A DNA stretch of 64,000 nt from Pseudomonas sp. Ga0074129 (GCA_001465025.1 LNDO01000064.1:1-64000); one strand, 5' to 3'; positions 8,549-17,864 are shown, numbered from the stretch's first letter. The notes: a model not told the origin generated them from the letters alone. Translations and numbers: made by a program.

Positions 8549-9461
8549 GCCGCTGGTGCAGCAACGCTTCAACCTTAACGGTATGACGATGGGCACCCGC
8601 TACAGCGCCATTTTTTATGCGTCCAGCGACCTTGATCAATCGATGTTGGCTGCGCAGCTGCAACAGGCGGTGGAGGCGGTCGACCAGCAAATGTCGACCT
8701 GGAATCCCGAATCTGACTTGATGAAGTTGAATCGGGCCGCGTGTCACGAGTGGCTTAGCGTGCCCGAACAGCTGATGTGGGTCTTGCTCAGTGCGTTGCA
8801 TGTGAGTGACGAGTCGGACGGTGCATTTGAGATTGGTGTGGGCGCGTTGGTCACTGCCTGTGGTTTTGGCCCGCAGCCGCCGTCGTTAGCCTTGCCCGAT
8901 AAGCCGGTCAGCGCACGTGCTGTACTCGAACTTGATTCGGCTGCTTGCCGTGTGCGCAAACACGCGCCGCTAAGCCTGGATCTGAACGGCATCGCCAAGG
9001 GTTTTGCCGTCGACCAGTTGGCCCGTTGCCTCGACAGCCATGGCGTGGCGGCTTACCTGGTGAGTATTGATGGTGAAATGCGTGCCAAAGGTGTCAAGGC
9101 AGATGACAGTGACTGGTGCATAGCGTTGGAAAAACCTACTAAGGGTCGCCGTGAGGTGCTGGGCTCACTGGCGCTGAGCAACACGGCGATGGCGACATCG
9201 GGCGACTATCGCCATTGGCGCGAGCGTGATGGCAGCGTGTTCTCCCACACGATGGACCCCTATCTGGGTGCACCTCTTGCCTCTGATCTGGCTTCGGTAT
9301 CGGTGCTTTGCGCCACTTGCATGTACGCCGATGCGTGGGCGACCGCACTGATGGTGTTGGGCGTGGAGCGCGGTACGCAGGTGGCTATAGCGAGGGGCCT
9401 GAGTGTGATTTTTGTTGTCCGTGAAGGCGATGAATTGCGTGAGGTGATGGTCGGGTTCTAA
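8532..9461 (+). CDS. apbE: FAD:protein FMN transferase (ApbE)
   Basis: A 309-aa ApbE-family enzyme that moves FMN from FAD to a Thr/Ser in target proteins in a Mg-dependent reaction. Family signatures are MSTWNPESDLMKLN, LDLNGIAKGFAVD, ATSGDYRHW, SHTMDPYLG and the metal-binding ADAWATALMVLG. The start is either GTG at 8532 or ATG at 8538, both overlapping the end of the PepSY-flavoprotein gene, so translation is coupled. I see no signal peptide or lipobox, whereas many ApbE proteins are exported; either the start is misplaced or modification occurs before export. The nearby DGLTGAS and DPLTGAT motifs are the obvious substrates. Confidence 0.92.
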   Translation: MKMSTKPLVQQRFNLNGMTMGTRYSAIFYASSDLDQSMLAAQLQQAVEAVDQQMSTWNPESDLMKLNRAACHEWLSVPEQLMWVLLSALHVSDESDGAFEIGVGALVTACGFGPQPPSLALPDKPVSARAVLELDSAACRVRKHAPLSLDLNGIAKGFAVDQLARCLDSHGVAAYLVSIDGEMRAKGVKADDSDWCIALEKPTKGRREVLGSLALSNTAMATSGDYRHWRERDGSVFSHTMDPYLGAPLASDLASVSVLCATCMYADAWATALMVLGVERGTQVAIARGLSVIFVVREGDELREVMVGF

Positions 9462-9555
9462 CGCACCAGACGGGTTGGAGCAGCGTGGGTTTTGCCTGTT
9501 GCGCAGAAGTCGGTATGGTTAAGCCCTTTCATCCCTCGCGCAACGGAGAACCCCG

Positions 9556-9993
9556 ATGAGCCTGCACGGCGACTACGACAACCAGAACATCTTTGCCAAG
9601 ATCATCCGCGGCGAAATCCCCTGCTACAAGCTGTACGAAGATGACGATGTGCTGGCCTTTCTCGATGTGTTTCCGCAGTCCTTCGGCCACACGCTGGTCA
9701 TTCCCAAGCGCGCAGCGGCTCGCAATATTCTGGAAATAGATGCCGACAGCCTGACCAAGGTCGTCACCGTTGTGCAGATGCTGGCCAACGTGCTGGTGGC
9801 CGAGTTGCAGCCCGCTGGCGTGCAAGTGGCGCAGTTCAATGGCGCACCGGCCGGGCAAACCGTATTCCACCTGCACATGCACATTGTGCCGCGCTATGAA
9901 GGCGAAGCGCTGGCCGTGCATGCTGGTGGCCAGGCTGAGCCAGAGGCATTGGCCGCGTTGCAGGCGCGAATCGTCGCGCGCATGGCGGGTTGA
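9556..9993 (+). CDS. HIT family hydrolase
   Basis: A 145-aa histidine-triad protein, cytoplasmic, of the HinT/Fhit-like group that hydrolyses nucleoside phosphoramidates or adenylylated compounds. The catalytic triad motif is visible as FHLHMHIVP near residue 97, and the N-terminal FAKIIRGEIPCYKLYEDD is typical. An AACGGAGAA-type ribosome-binding site precedes the ATG. It is a stand-alone gene in a run of rightward genes; its exact substrate cannot be told from sequence. Confidence 0.92.
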   Translation: MSLHGDYDNQNIFAKIIRGEIPCYKLYEDDDVLAFLDVFPQSFGHTLVIPKRAAARNILEIDADSLTKVVTVVQMLANVLVAELQPAGVQVAQFNGAPAGQTVFHLHMHIVPRYEGEALAVHAGGQAEPEALAALQARIVARMAG

Positions 9994-10050
9994 TCGCGTA
10001 GAAGCAACGACAGCCTGTTCCCCCTTGTTCGGTGCCCATGGAGGGCGGTT

Positions 10051-10476
10051 ATGCGATTGATTGCGGCGGTTTTACCGGTGTTGCTGTTGGCGGGCTGCTC
10101 TTCGTGGCAGCCCGAAGCTGAGTACATCAAACCTGTACCGGCTGAACGTTTGCTCGGCTATCAGACGCCGCTGACGCAAGGCGGTCAGTTGACCGTCAAC
10201 CGCGACTTCGGCGGCATGGGCGGCGGGTGTTACGTGGCCATTCTGGTCGATCGCCGAGTGGCCGCGCGGATTGGCGTCGGCGAACAGGCGCAGTTTCAAG
10301 TGCCGGTCGGCACGCGTGTACTCGGCATCGGCATCGATGAAATGGATGACACCTTGTGCGGCAAAGGCCGCCTGCGCCGCGAACTGGCCGTGAAGGTTAC
10401 GCCGGGCACGCAGCAACAGTTCCGCATCCTCAGCGACAACCGCAAGGGCTTTGACATTGTGCCGCTAAGCCCATAA
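10051..10476 (+). CDS. Hypothetical lipoprotein
   Basis: A 141-aa protein with a lipoprotein signal peptide and lipobox LLAGC (Cys16), so it should be lipidated and membrane-anchored. The mature part contains FGGMGGGCYVAILVDRRVAARI and a beta-rich C-terminus. The layout resembles small Pseudomonas lipoproteins in which a glycine-rich stretch precedes a predicted beta-sandwich. I do not recognise a specific function. It lies 57 nt after the HIT gene and 132 nt before the monooxygenase, so it may share a transcript with HIT. Confidence 0.75.
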   Translation: MRLIAAVLPVLLLAGCSSWQPEAEYIKPVPAERLLGYQTPLTQGGQLTVNRDFGGMGGGCYVAILVDRRVAARIGVGEQAQFQVPVGTRVLGIGIDEMDDTLCGKGRLRRELAVKVTPGTQQQFRILSDNRKGFDIVPLSP

Positions 10477-10608
10477 CGCGCTAATGCGCTGTTCCTTGTT
10501 CTACAGGGGGCGATTTGCTGTGTCGTAGTTCACCGCGGAGTTGCTGTCAGGGTGATACAGGCAGTTCGCGCGGGTAGACTCCACCCAGCTAATGAGTGGA
10601 GGCGGGGC

Positions 10609-11943
10609 GTGAAGGGATTGTCGATTGCCATTGTAGGGGCCGGTACAGCGGGGTTGGCCACCGCGCTTTTTCTGGCGCGCCAAGGTTTTAGCGTGCGCCT
10701 GCTGGAACGTGTGCCAGTGTTGCAGCCCGTGGGTGCCGGTATTTTGTTGCAGCCGTCGGGGTTGGCCGTGCTGCAACAGTTGGGGCTGTTTGCTGAATGC
10801 AGCAGCCTGGGCGCGGCGGTCAGTCGCTTGTACGGCACCTCGGCCAATGGCCGGGTGATTCTCGATACCCGTTACGCGCATTGGCAGCCCGACAGTTTCG
10901 GCATGGGTATTCACCGCAGTGTTTTGCTTACGGAGTTGCTCAACGCGGCGCGGCACGCCGGTGTGCAGATTGAAACCGGTGTGCATATCAGTCGTTTCAG
11001 CCAGCACGGTAGCCATGTGAAGCTATATAGTCAGGACGAACAGGGCGTCGAGCAGCCATTCGGCGAGTTCGCCGCGCTGGTGCTGGCCGATGGCGTGCGT
11101 TCGGCCTTGCGTGGGCAGATGCAGGTCAAGCAATGGCTGCAGCCTTACCCTTGGGGCGCACTGTGGAGCATTTTGCCGACCCCGGCACCGTCGCCACACG
11201 CGCCGGATGCCACGGACCTGCGCCAGTGGTATCGGGATAGCGCGCAAATGTTCGGCATCATGCCCACCGGGCGTACTCACCAGAACCGCGAGCAAGAACT
11301 GAGCAGTTTGTTCTGGAGCCTGCCGGTGGCGCAGTTCGGTGCCTGGCGCGAAGCTGGATTGGCTGCCTGGAAAGCTCAGGTGCTGCAACTGGCCGGCCGC
11401 GCGGCCGAGCCATTTGTTGAGCTTATTGAGCATCCTGAACAACTGAGCCAGGCGGTGTATGCCGATGTACGCATGCAGCAGTGGCACGACGGCCGGGTAA
11501 TTGCCATTGGCGACTGCGCCCATGCCATGAGCCCGCAACTGGGCCAAGGCGCGAATATGGCCTTGGTGGATGCGGCGGCTCTCTGCGCAGCTGTTACCGC
11601 ACAGAACACAGCGACGGACTGCGACTGGTCAGCGGTATTCGCCGCCTATGCGAGCAGCCGGCGTGATCACCTGCGCTACTACCGCCAAGCCAGCCGTTTG
11701 CTCACCCCGTTGTTCCAATCCCACAGCCGCAGCTTGGCCTGGCTGCGCGACAGTGTGTTGTTGCTGGCTCGGCACAATCCATTTGGCCGTGCGCATGCAG
11801 TCAGCACCCTAGTCGGTGGGCGCAGTGGTTGGTTACTGAAGGGGGCCGAGCGGCCGTTGCAGGTCTGGAATGGCCAGCCTGAGGCGCAGGGGCTAGATGA
11901 ACGTGCGCCCGCCCCAAATACTGCTCAGCTGTCAGTGACTTGA
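10609..11943 (+). CDS. FAD-dependent aromatic-ring-type monooxygenase
   Basis: A 444-aa group A flavoprotein monooxygenase. The Rossmann FAD motif is IVGAGTAGLATALFLARQG at the N-terminus, the DG motif is near LVLADGVRSALRG, and the GD motif is VIAIGDCAHAMSPQLGQGA, all characteristic of the p-hydroxybenzoate/salicylate hydroxylase fold. I place the start at GTG 10609 because GGAGG lies just upstream and the Rossmann fold begins four residues later; longer frames add 19 unlikely residues. No pathway genes flank it, so the substrate is unknown. Confidence 0.87.
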   Translation: MKGLSIAIVGAGTAGLATALFLARQGFSVRLLERVPVLQPVGAGILLQPSGLAVLQQLGLFAECSSLGAAVSRLYGTSANGRVILDTRYAHWQPDSFGMGIHRSVLLTELLNAARHAGVQIETGVHISRFSQHGSHVKLYSQDEQGVEQPFGEFAALVLADGVRSALRGQMQVKQWLQPYPWGALWSILPTPAPSPHAPDATDLRQWYRDSAQMFGIMPTGRTHQNREQELSSLFWSLPVAQFGAWREAGLAAWKAQVLQLAGRAAEPFVELIEHPEQLSQAVYADVRMQQWHDGRVIAIGDCAHAMSPQLGQGANMALVDAAALCAAVTAQNTATDCDWSAVFAAYASSRRDHLRYYRQASRLLTPLFQSHSRSLAWLRDSVLLLARHNPFGRAHAVSTLVGGRSGWLLKGAERPLQVWNGQPEAQGLDERAPAPNTAQLSVT

Positions 11944-12020
11944 GTCATGTGTGACAGGCCGCGAGTGCTGCACGCTTTGTTAATCTGATCACCCATTTCA
12001 ATTTGTCGCGAGGGATCGCC

Positions 12021-14363
12021 GTGTCGTTCCGTGTTGTGCTGAGTGGCCGGGCATTGCCCGGGTTTACGCCTGAGCAGATTGCTCAGCATCTACAGACGCA
12101 GCTGAAGTTCTCCGAGGCCCAGGTAAAGGCCCTGTTGCCGCCGGCACGGCGGGTGGTCAAGAGTAGTTTGGATCAGCCAAGTGCCGAGCGCTGGTGCAGT
12201 CGGTTGCAACAGGCAGGCCTGGCAGTCTCGGTCGAAGAGGTTGCCACGCCTGCGGCAGTCGACCCTCTGAAGGTCTTGCAGGAGTTAGCCCAGAAGGGCC
12301 TTAAGCGCGCCCGCCCCGGTCCGGCCTATGCCCTGCAGTTGTTTCTGGTCACGCTCTGCTGCCTGCTGGTGCCGACGCTTTATGCAGGGTTGGTGATTGG
12401 CCTGGGCGTGGGACTTGCTTGGTACCTGATGCATATCCACGAATACCTCGGCGGCTTGCGCAATATCTGGTTGTTGCTTTGCATCTATGGCGTTCCCGCG
12501 ATCAGTGGCGGCATTTTGCTGTTGTTTATGGCGCGGCCATTCTTTCTTCCTAGCCAGCGTGGCGATAAGCCGCTGGAGCTAGATCTGGCCCGCGAACCGC
12601 GTTTGCAGTTGGTGATCAGCCAGTTGTGTCAGGCGATTGGCCTGCGCCCACCGGTGGCGGTGCAGCTGTCCAATGAAGTGAATGCCAGCGTGCATTTCGA
12701 GGATGGCTGGAGTGGGTTCTTTTCTGGCCGCAAGGTGCTGACCATCGGCATGCCACTGGTTGCCGGGATGAGCGTGCAGCAGTTTGTCGGCGTACTGGGG
12801 CACGAGTTTGGCCACTTTGCTCAGCGTCTGGGTATGCGCTGTAACTTCCTGGTCAACTCGGTCAATGCCTGGCTGGAAGTGCGCAGCAATAGCCGCGACC
12901 CTTGGGATGATCGCCTTCAGGAATGGTTGGAAAACGATCCCTGGTGGATTCTGCAGTTGGCCATCTGGGTGGCGCAGCAGGGTATCGAGTTGTCGCGGCT
13001 GCTGATGCGTGGCTGTTTCTGGCTGAGCTTTCGCCTGTCCCGCTCGCTGTCGCGGCAGCTGGAGTTCGACGCCGACCGCTACGAGAGTTTGCTCGCCGGG
13101 AGTGCGGCATTTCGTGGCAGTGCCTTGCAGCTGCGTGCGTTGTCTTGGGCCTGGCGCGAAGTGGATCAGCAGAATGCCCGTACTTGGCGTGAGCGTCGTC
13201 TTCTGCGCGATATGCCGCACGCCACTGCCGAGAAGACTTCCAGCATGAGCAAGGCCACGCGGCAGCAGATGGAGCAAAGCCTCGAAGAGGGCAGTACCCG
13301 CTACTGGCACACGCACCCAGCCGATCTGGCGCGTATCCAGCACAGTGAAACCCTGCAGGCGCCTGGCTACTTGCATGACGCCCGCCCGGCGGCCGTTCTG
13401 TTCGAGCACTTCGCCGAGCATTGCCAGCGTGTCACCCAGGCGTACTACGCGGAGTTAGGGCTGGACTATGACGAGCAGCAGTTGCAGGACAGCCAGCAGA
13501 TCTTCCAGATCAGCGCCCAGCGCGAAGAGGCGCTTGATCAGCTTTGGGAATGGACAGGTCGGCAATGGCGCAACCTGCCCTGGCTGGCGTTGCATCAGCC
13601 GGTTCAGGCAGCCCATGCCACGCTGGGCTGGCAGGCTGTAATTGACGAATTGCGCCGCCTTTCTCCGGAAATTACTCAGGCCTGGACCCAGGCTGAAGCG
13701 CATGAAGACCAACGGGTGGCGCTGGCCTGGTGTGGCGAGTTGCAGCGCAACGGGGTGACCTCGCGACTCAGTGACAGCGAGGCGTTTGACCCGGCTAAGC
13801 ACTTGCCCTTGTATCGACAAATCGATGAGGGCAAGACACCGGCGCAGTTGCAGTTACTCCAGGCTGCTTCGTTATACCGGCGTCGTCTGGAGTTGAGCCT
13901 GGCGGGTGCAACCACGGCGCTGCGTGAAACAACCCGTCTGGCGCTGCAATTAAGCAAGCTGTATGTCGACTATGCGCGCCTGCTGGAGGCCCGTGAGCTG
14001 GCCGAGCGTTTTCTGGATTGGCATCAGCAGAACCCGGACAGTCTTACTGAGCGCTTGAGCCAGGATGCCTTGTCGCGCTATCAGGATCTGGCCCTGCGCT
14101 TGCTCAAAGCGGCGGATCAGATTCCACAGTCCTTGCTCGATGGCAGCACGCTGGGTGGTTATCTACGCCTGCGCTGCCCACGACTGAATGCCCAGGCCGG
14201 CGAACCGGTCGAATTCCTGCGCAACAGCGCCACGCTGATCGACAGCCTGGCCTATGTGCATCGCCGGGCCATGGCTGAACTGGCCAGCTATGCCTTGCAG
14301 CGTGAGCGCGAGCAGGGCCTGCGCGGCATTCGGCTGGTGCTCAAGATTGGCGATCCAGATTGA
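12021..14363 (+). CDS. M48 family membrane metallopeptidase, large
   Basis: A 780-aa predicted inner-membrane zinc protease. The N-terminal 90 residues are soluble, two hydrophobic segments lie near 105-135 and 148-170, and the M48 catalytic motif HEFGH is at 261-265, followed by LEFDADRYE, which should supply the third zinc ligand. The remaining 400 residues are alpha-helical and resemble no domain I know. M48 enzymes such as HtpX act in membrane protein quality control. The GTG at 12021 with GAGGGATC upstream is a better start than the TTG at 12003. It converges on the MATE gene. Confidence 0.83.
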   Translation: MSFRVVLSGRALPGFTPEQIAQHLQTQLKFSEAQVKALLPPARRVVKSSLDQPSAERWCSRLQQAGLAVSVEEVATPAAVDPLKVLQELAQKGLKRARPGPAYALQLFLVTLCCLLVPTLYAGLVIGLGVGLAWYLMHIHEYLGGLRNIWLLLCIYGVPAISGGILLLFMARPFFLPSQRGDKPLELDLAREPRLQLVISQLCQAIGLRPPVAVQLSNEVNASVHFEDGWSGFFSGRKVLTIGMPLVAGMSVQQFVGVLGHEFGHFAQRLGMRCNFLVNSVNAWLEVRSNSRDPWDDRLQEWLENDPWWILQLAIWVAQQGIELSRLLMRGCFWLSFRLSRSLSRQLEFDADRYESLLAGSAAFRGSALQLRALSWAWREVDQQNARTWRERRLLRDMPHATAEKTSSMSKATRQQMEQSLEEGSTRYWHTHPADLARIQHSETLQAPGYLHDARPAAVLFEHFAEHCQRVTQAYYAELGLDYDEQQLQDSQQIFQISAQREEALDQLWEWTGRQWRNLPWLALHQPVQAAHATLGWQAVIDELRRLSPEITQAWTQAEAHEDQRVALAWCGELQRNGVTSRLSDSEAFDPAKHLPLYRQIDEGKTPAQLQLLQAASLYRRRLELSLAGATTALRETTRLALQLSKLYVDYARLLEARELAERFLDWHQQNPDSLTERLSQDALSRYQDLALRLLKAADQIPQSLLDGSTLGGYLRLRCPRLNAQAGEPVEFLRNSATLIDSLAYVHRRAMAELASYALQREREQGLRGIRLVLKIGDPD

Positions 14364-14447
14364 GCGAGCGGTGCTTGATAACAACAGCCTCCGCTCCCGT
14401 GCGCGTTATGCGCTGTAGTTGGGTTCTTATCTGCAAGGTTTGAAGGT

Positions 14448-14481
14448 TGTAAGTGATGCTCTTGCTCGTGCGTCACTTACA
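14448..14481. terminator. Inverted repeat between convergent genes
   Basis: TGTAAGTGA (14448-14456) pairs perfectly with TCACTTACA (14473-14481) around a 16-nt loop, between the convergent M48 and MATE genes. No T-run follows on either strand, so it is only a candidate bidirectional terminator or mRNA 3'-end structure. Confidence 0.4.
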
Positions 14482-14502
14482 GCGGCTGCTCCGCGTTTGC
14501 GT

Positions 14503-15837
14503 TCATGGGGAGGCTTTGTTGAGTGTTTTTAGCTGCTGCAACTGACGCCAGAGCATCCAGATCACCACCAAGCTCAGGCAGACGTTGGACAGCGGCAGCG
14601 CTAGCCAGACGCCGTTGAGGCCCCATATCAGCGGCAGAATGGCCAGGAAGGGCAGTTGGATCAGCATGTTGCCCACCGTCACCAACGTGGCGTTGCGGGC
14701 CTGGCCCATGGCTTGGAAGAAGCTGGCGGCTAGGACGATAAAACCATCCAGAAACATGGCGAACAGGTGCAGGCGAATACCCGTGGCGCTGGCGTCGAGC
14801 AAGGCCTCATCGCTGCCGCTGAATATGCTGGCAAAGGCTTTAGGCAACAGCAGCAGGGCCGCCGTCATCAGCAGGCCACTGCCGACCGCCGTGAGCAAGC
14901 CCAGGCGCAGCACGCGGCGCACTTTGTCCGGTTCGCGGGCTCCGTAGAAGTAGCTGACCAAGGGCTGCATGCCGCCGCAAACGCCTTCGGCAAACATGTA
15001 ATAAAACGCCATCAGGTAACCGGCGATGGCATAGGCAGCCACCTGCAGCGGGCTGCCGTAGTGCATAAACAGCAGGTTGTGCAACACCACTACCAGGCTC
15101 ATGTAGAGGTACATCAACATGCTGGAAAAGCCGGTGGTCAGTGACTCAAGGCTGTGGTGCAAGTTGAAGCGGCAGGCCGCTCGTTGCAGGCTCAGCGGGT
15201 TGTGCCGGCTGAAGATGTAGCCCAAACAGATCAACACCGACAGGCTTTCGCCCATCACCGTGGACAGCGCCGCGCCATGCAGGCCCCATTGCCAGACGAT
15301 GATGAACAGGTAATCCAGTGCGACGTTGGTCAGTGCGCCGACCAGCATGGCTAGGGTGGCCAGTCGCGGTGCGCCGAGGTTGCGCACCAACAGCGGCAGG
15401 GCGATAGAGCCAAACACCAGCGGCGCGGCCCAGCCGATCACTTGCAGGTAGTCATTGCCCAGCGCCGCCAGTTCCCCTTGTGCGCCCTGCATGGCCATAA
15501 ACGCCGGGCCGATCAGGATTACCAGCGCACCAGTCGGGATGCCCAGTATCACCAGCAGCCAGAGTGCCTGTGCCAGGTAGCTGCGTGCTTGCGGCCACTG
15601 GGCAGCGCCTTGCGCCAGTGAGCACTGCGCGCCACTGCCCATGCCGATCATCATGCCGATGGCGAGCATGACGCCGGACAGTGGCCAGGCCATGTTGATC
15701 GCGGAGAGGCCGGTTGCGCCCATGGCGTGACCGATAAAAATGCCATCTACGACCATGTACAGGCCGCTGATCATCAGGGCGGCGACGGCCGGGATGGTGT
15801 AGTGCCAGAAGGTACGGGTGAGGCTGTGGCTGTTCAT
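14503..15837 (-). CDS. MATE family efflux transporter
   Basis: A 444-aa multidrug and toxin extrusion protein with about 12 hydrophobic helices, which should export cationic drugs or metabolites across the inner membrane using a Na+ or H+ gradient. The N-terminus (TIPAVAALMISGLYMVVDGI) and the repeated half-transporter layout are typical of MATE proteins. I use the ATG at 15837; a TTG at 15867 would overlap the upstream marR stop. It is 26 nt downstream of the marR gene and very likely cotranscribed and controlled by it. Confidence 0.92.
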   Translation of the reverse strand: MNSHSLTRTFWHYTIPAVAALMISGLYMVVDGIFIGHAMGATGLSAINMAWPLSGVMLAIGMMIGMGSGAQCSLAQGAAQWPQARSYLAQALWLLVILGIPTGALVILIGPAFMAMQGAQGELAALGNDYLQVIGWAAPLVFGSIALPLLVRNLGAPRLATLAMLVGALTNVALDYLFIIVWQWGLHGAALSTVMGESLSVLICLGYIFSRHNPLSLQRAACRFNLHHSLESLTTGFSSMLMYLYMSLVVVLHNLLFMHYGSPLQVAAYAIAGYLMAFYYMFAEGVCGGMQPLVSYFYGAREPDKVRRVLRLGLLTAVGSGLLMTAALLLLPKAFASIFSGSDEALLDASATGIRLHLFAMFLDGFIVLAASFFQAMGQARNATLVTVGNMLIQLPFLAILPLIWGLNGVWLALPLSNVCLSLVVIWMLWRQLQQLKTLNKASP

Positions 15838-15863
15838 AAGAGGGTCACGGGTAAGCGGTGGTA

Positions 15864-16289
15864 TCAATCGGTTTCGAGGCTTTGGCAGGCTTTTGCCAGC
15901 AGGTGGCTGAGTTGCTGCATTTCTTCCGGGCTGAGGTGCTCGGCCAGGCTGGCGGCGGTGTGCACGTAGACATCACGTTCTTCCTGTTCCAGTGCGCTGG
16001 ATTTGGTCGTGGCCAGCAAGCGCATGGCGCGTCCGTCTTCAGCGCAGGGCTGGCGCTGCAAATAGCCGCGCGCTTCCAGCTTGCTGGCCATGGTGCTGGC
16101 GCTGGCCTTGCTGACATTCATGCGCTCAGCCAGTTCGGTCAGGCGCAGGCCGTGTTCGGCAGAGATCAGGGCGTAGAGGTAATCCAGTTCACTGTTGCTC
16201 AAGTCCATGCTGCCGCTGTGCTGGGCGTACTGCCGCCAGTGGTGCCACATGTGCCATTGCAGGCGTTTCAGGCTGTCGGTGAGGGTCAT
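15864..16289 (-). CDS. MarR family transcriptional regulator
   Basis: A 141-aa winged-helix regulator. The DNA-recognition region is LTELAERMNVSKASASTMAS with the wing around ARGYLQRQPCAEDGRAMRL, both standard MarR features. As first gene of a two-gene operon with a MATE pump, it probably represses both and is released by a pump substrate. A perfect GTTAG-N5-CTAAC palindrome lies 20 nt upstream of its start and is the likely operator. Confidence 0.92.
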   Translation of the reverse strand: MTLTDSLKRLQWHMWHHWRQYAQHSGSMDLSNSELDYLYALISAEHGLRLTELAERMNVSKASASTMASKLEARGYLQRQPCAEDGRAMRLLATTKSSALEQEERDVYVHTAASLAEHLSPEEMQQLSHLLAKACQSLETD

Positions 16290-16309
16290 GCTGTGCTCCT
16301 TTGTATTTT

Positions 16310-16324
16310 GTTAGGCTAACTAAC
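16310..16324. promoter_or_regulatory. Putative MarR operator
   Basis: GTTAG-GCTAA-CTAAC is a perfect inverted repeat directly upstream of marR (start 16289), with a further CTAA-like repeat trailing it. TTAG...CTAA palindromes are typical MarR-family sites. It would give autorepression of the marR-MATE operon. Confidence 0.55.
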
Positions 16325-16382
16325 TAAAAGAAGCAAGGCAAGCCTCGTGCAGACCAGTGGCGGCGTCGGTGGGGGATTGAGT

Positions 16383-17123
16383 TCAGCGGTAGCGGGCGAG
16401 CAGGGCGTCGAATTCGCCGTCTTGTTTCATCTGCACCATGGCGCGCAGCAGGGCCATGGTCGGTACATCCGGTGCGTCGCGAACGATGCAGGCAATCGGC
16501 TCGGCCTCCACTTCGCTGAGGGCGTGGAGCTTTTGGCCGGGTGGTTGCTGCCGGTTAAACCAGTGCAGTGACAGTTCATTACTGATGGCGTACTGATAGC
16601 GATCGGCGGCCAGTTTCAGCAGCACCTGATGCTGGGTGCGGGCATCTTCACGCTCCAGTTGTCCGCTGTTAAACAGCGTTTCGAGTGCTGGGTAGCTGAA
16701 GCCCAGCACAGTGCCAATGCGCTGGTTGCGCAGGTTTTGCACGCGCCGGTTCTCGGCCTGGCGGCTGACCAGCAAATCGCGCTGGGTCATAAACGGCAGG
16801 CTCCAGATGTAGTGGTAATGGCTGTTGTTTAACCAGTTGGGGCTGACGTAGCAACGCACGTCGATCTCGCCGATTTCCAGCGCCTGTTGCACACGCAGGC
16901 GCGGCATCACCACCAGTTCAGCCTTGCGTCCGATTTTGGCTGCCAGGCGGTGTTGCAGGTCAAAGAGGATGCCGTCGACGGCTTGACCTTGCTCGATTTT
17001 CACCATCGGCATGGCCCAGCTTTCATTGATGGAAAAACGCACCGGACGTTCTTCAGTCGCTAATACGCAGCCAGGCAGTATTAGCAGGGCGGCAATCAGT
17101 TTGAGCACCCGTTGCGTCCTCAT
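16383..17123 (-). CDS. Periplasmic solute-binding protein (family 3-like)
   Basis: A 246-aa exported protein with a signal peptide of about 22 residues (LIAALLILPGCVLA) and the two-lobe layout of family 3 amino-acid-type binding proteins, for example VDGILFDLQHRLAAKIGRKA and a late YAISNELSLHW segment. A Cys lies in the signal region, but its spacing is not a clean lipobox. No ABC permease or ATPase is adjacent, which is common for Pseudomonas orphan binding proteins of unknown function. It starts 4 nt from the lysE-type gene end and the two are probably cotranscribed. Confidence 0.8.
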   Translation of the reverse strand: MRTQRVLKLIAALLILPGCVLATEERPVRFSINESWAMPMVKIEQGQAVDGILFDLQHRLAAKIGRKAELVVMPRLRVQQALEIGEIDVRCYVSPNWLNNSHYHYIWSLPFMTQRDLLVSRQAENRRVQNLRNQRIGTVLGFSYPALETLFNSGQLEREDARTQHQVLLKLAADRYQYAISNELSLHWFNRQQPPGQKLHALSEVEAEPIACIVRDAPDVPTMALLRAMVQMKQDGEFDALLARYR

Positions 17124-17126
17124 TAA

Positions 17127-17738
17127 TTAGCGGGCCATGGGCAATGCGGCGCCCATCAGCGCAAACAGCGCGCCGCAACTGCGGTTAAAGCCTTTGCCAC
17201 TGCGTTGCAGCCAGGGGCGTATGCGGTGTGCGGTGCGTGCCAGCAGGTATTCGACGCTGCCTTCAATCAGAGCAAAGGTCAGGGCCATCAGCGCAAATTG
17301 CAGCCAGAGGTCAGCCGTGGGGTCGAGGAACTGCGGGAGAAACGCACCGAAAAACAGAATCACCTTAGGGTTGGAAAGCGCTGACAGCAAACCCTGACGA
17401 AACAAGCTGGCGTGGCTGACGAGGCCTGCGTTTTCAACGCTCGTCAGGTGCAGTGCTGGTGCGCGCCAGAGTTGAATGCCGAGCCAGATCAAGTAAGCCC
17501 CGCCGAGCCATTTGAGGACGGTTAACGCCTGTGCCGAGGCTTGCAGCAGGGTGCCGATGCCGATCATCGACAAGGCCATCAGCAAGGTAAAACCGAGCAC
17601 GCCACCGCTGATGGTGAACAGGGTTTTGCGGTGTCCATAGCGTGCGCCATGGCTCAGGGCGAGCAGGCCGTTAGGGCCAGGAGTTAGGGCAAGGCCTGTG
17701 ACAGCGGTGACAAACAGCAGCCAGGTATGCAGGGCCAT
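17127..17738 (-). CDS. LysE/RhtB family exporter
   Basis: A 203-aa, six-helix inner-membrane exporter of the LysE/RhtB family, which expels amino acids or related metabolites. The N-terminal family signature is visible as TPGPNGLLALSHGARYG, followed by SNPKVILFFGAFLPQF in the middle. I use the ATG at 17738, where the first helix begins; a GTG further upstream would add 13 residues. Its substrate is not identifiable. Confidence 0.9.
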   Translation of the reverse strand: MALHTWLLFVTAVTGLALTPGPNGLLALSHGARYGHRKTLFTISGGVLGFTLLMALSMIGIGTLLQASAQALTVLKWLGGAYLIWLGIQLWRAPALHLTSVENAGLVSHASLFRQGLLSALSNPKVILFFGAFLPQFLDPTADLWLQFALMALTFALIEGSVEYLLARTAHRIRPWLQRSGKGFNRSCGALFALMGAALPMAR

Positions 17739-17826
17739 AAGGCAGGTGTCCAAAAGCTCGGGGAGGCAGGTGGGCACCTGCGGAGCTTTGTTTTTTCACG
17801 CGCTGACTGCTTAGTCAAGTGCCACG

Positions 17827-17864
17827 CAAAAAGGCAGCGCCCTGCTGGCTTGAGCAGGGCGCTG
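17827..17864 (-). terminator. Rho-independent terminator of the lipase-like gene
   Basis: CAGCGCCCTGCT (17835-17846) and AGCAGGGCGCTG (17853-17864) form a perfect 12-bp stem with a 6-nt loop. Read leftward it is followed by TTTTT, directly after the stop of the hydrolase gene. Confidence 0.85.
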
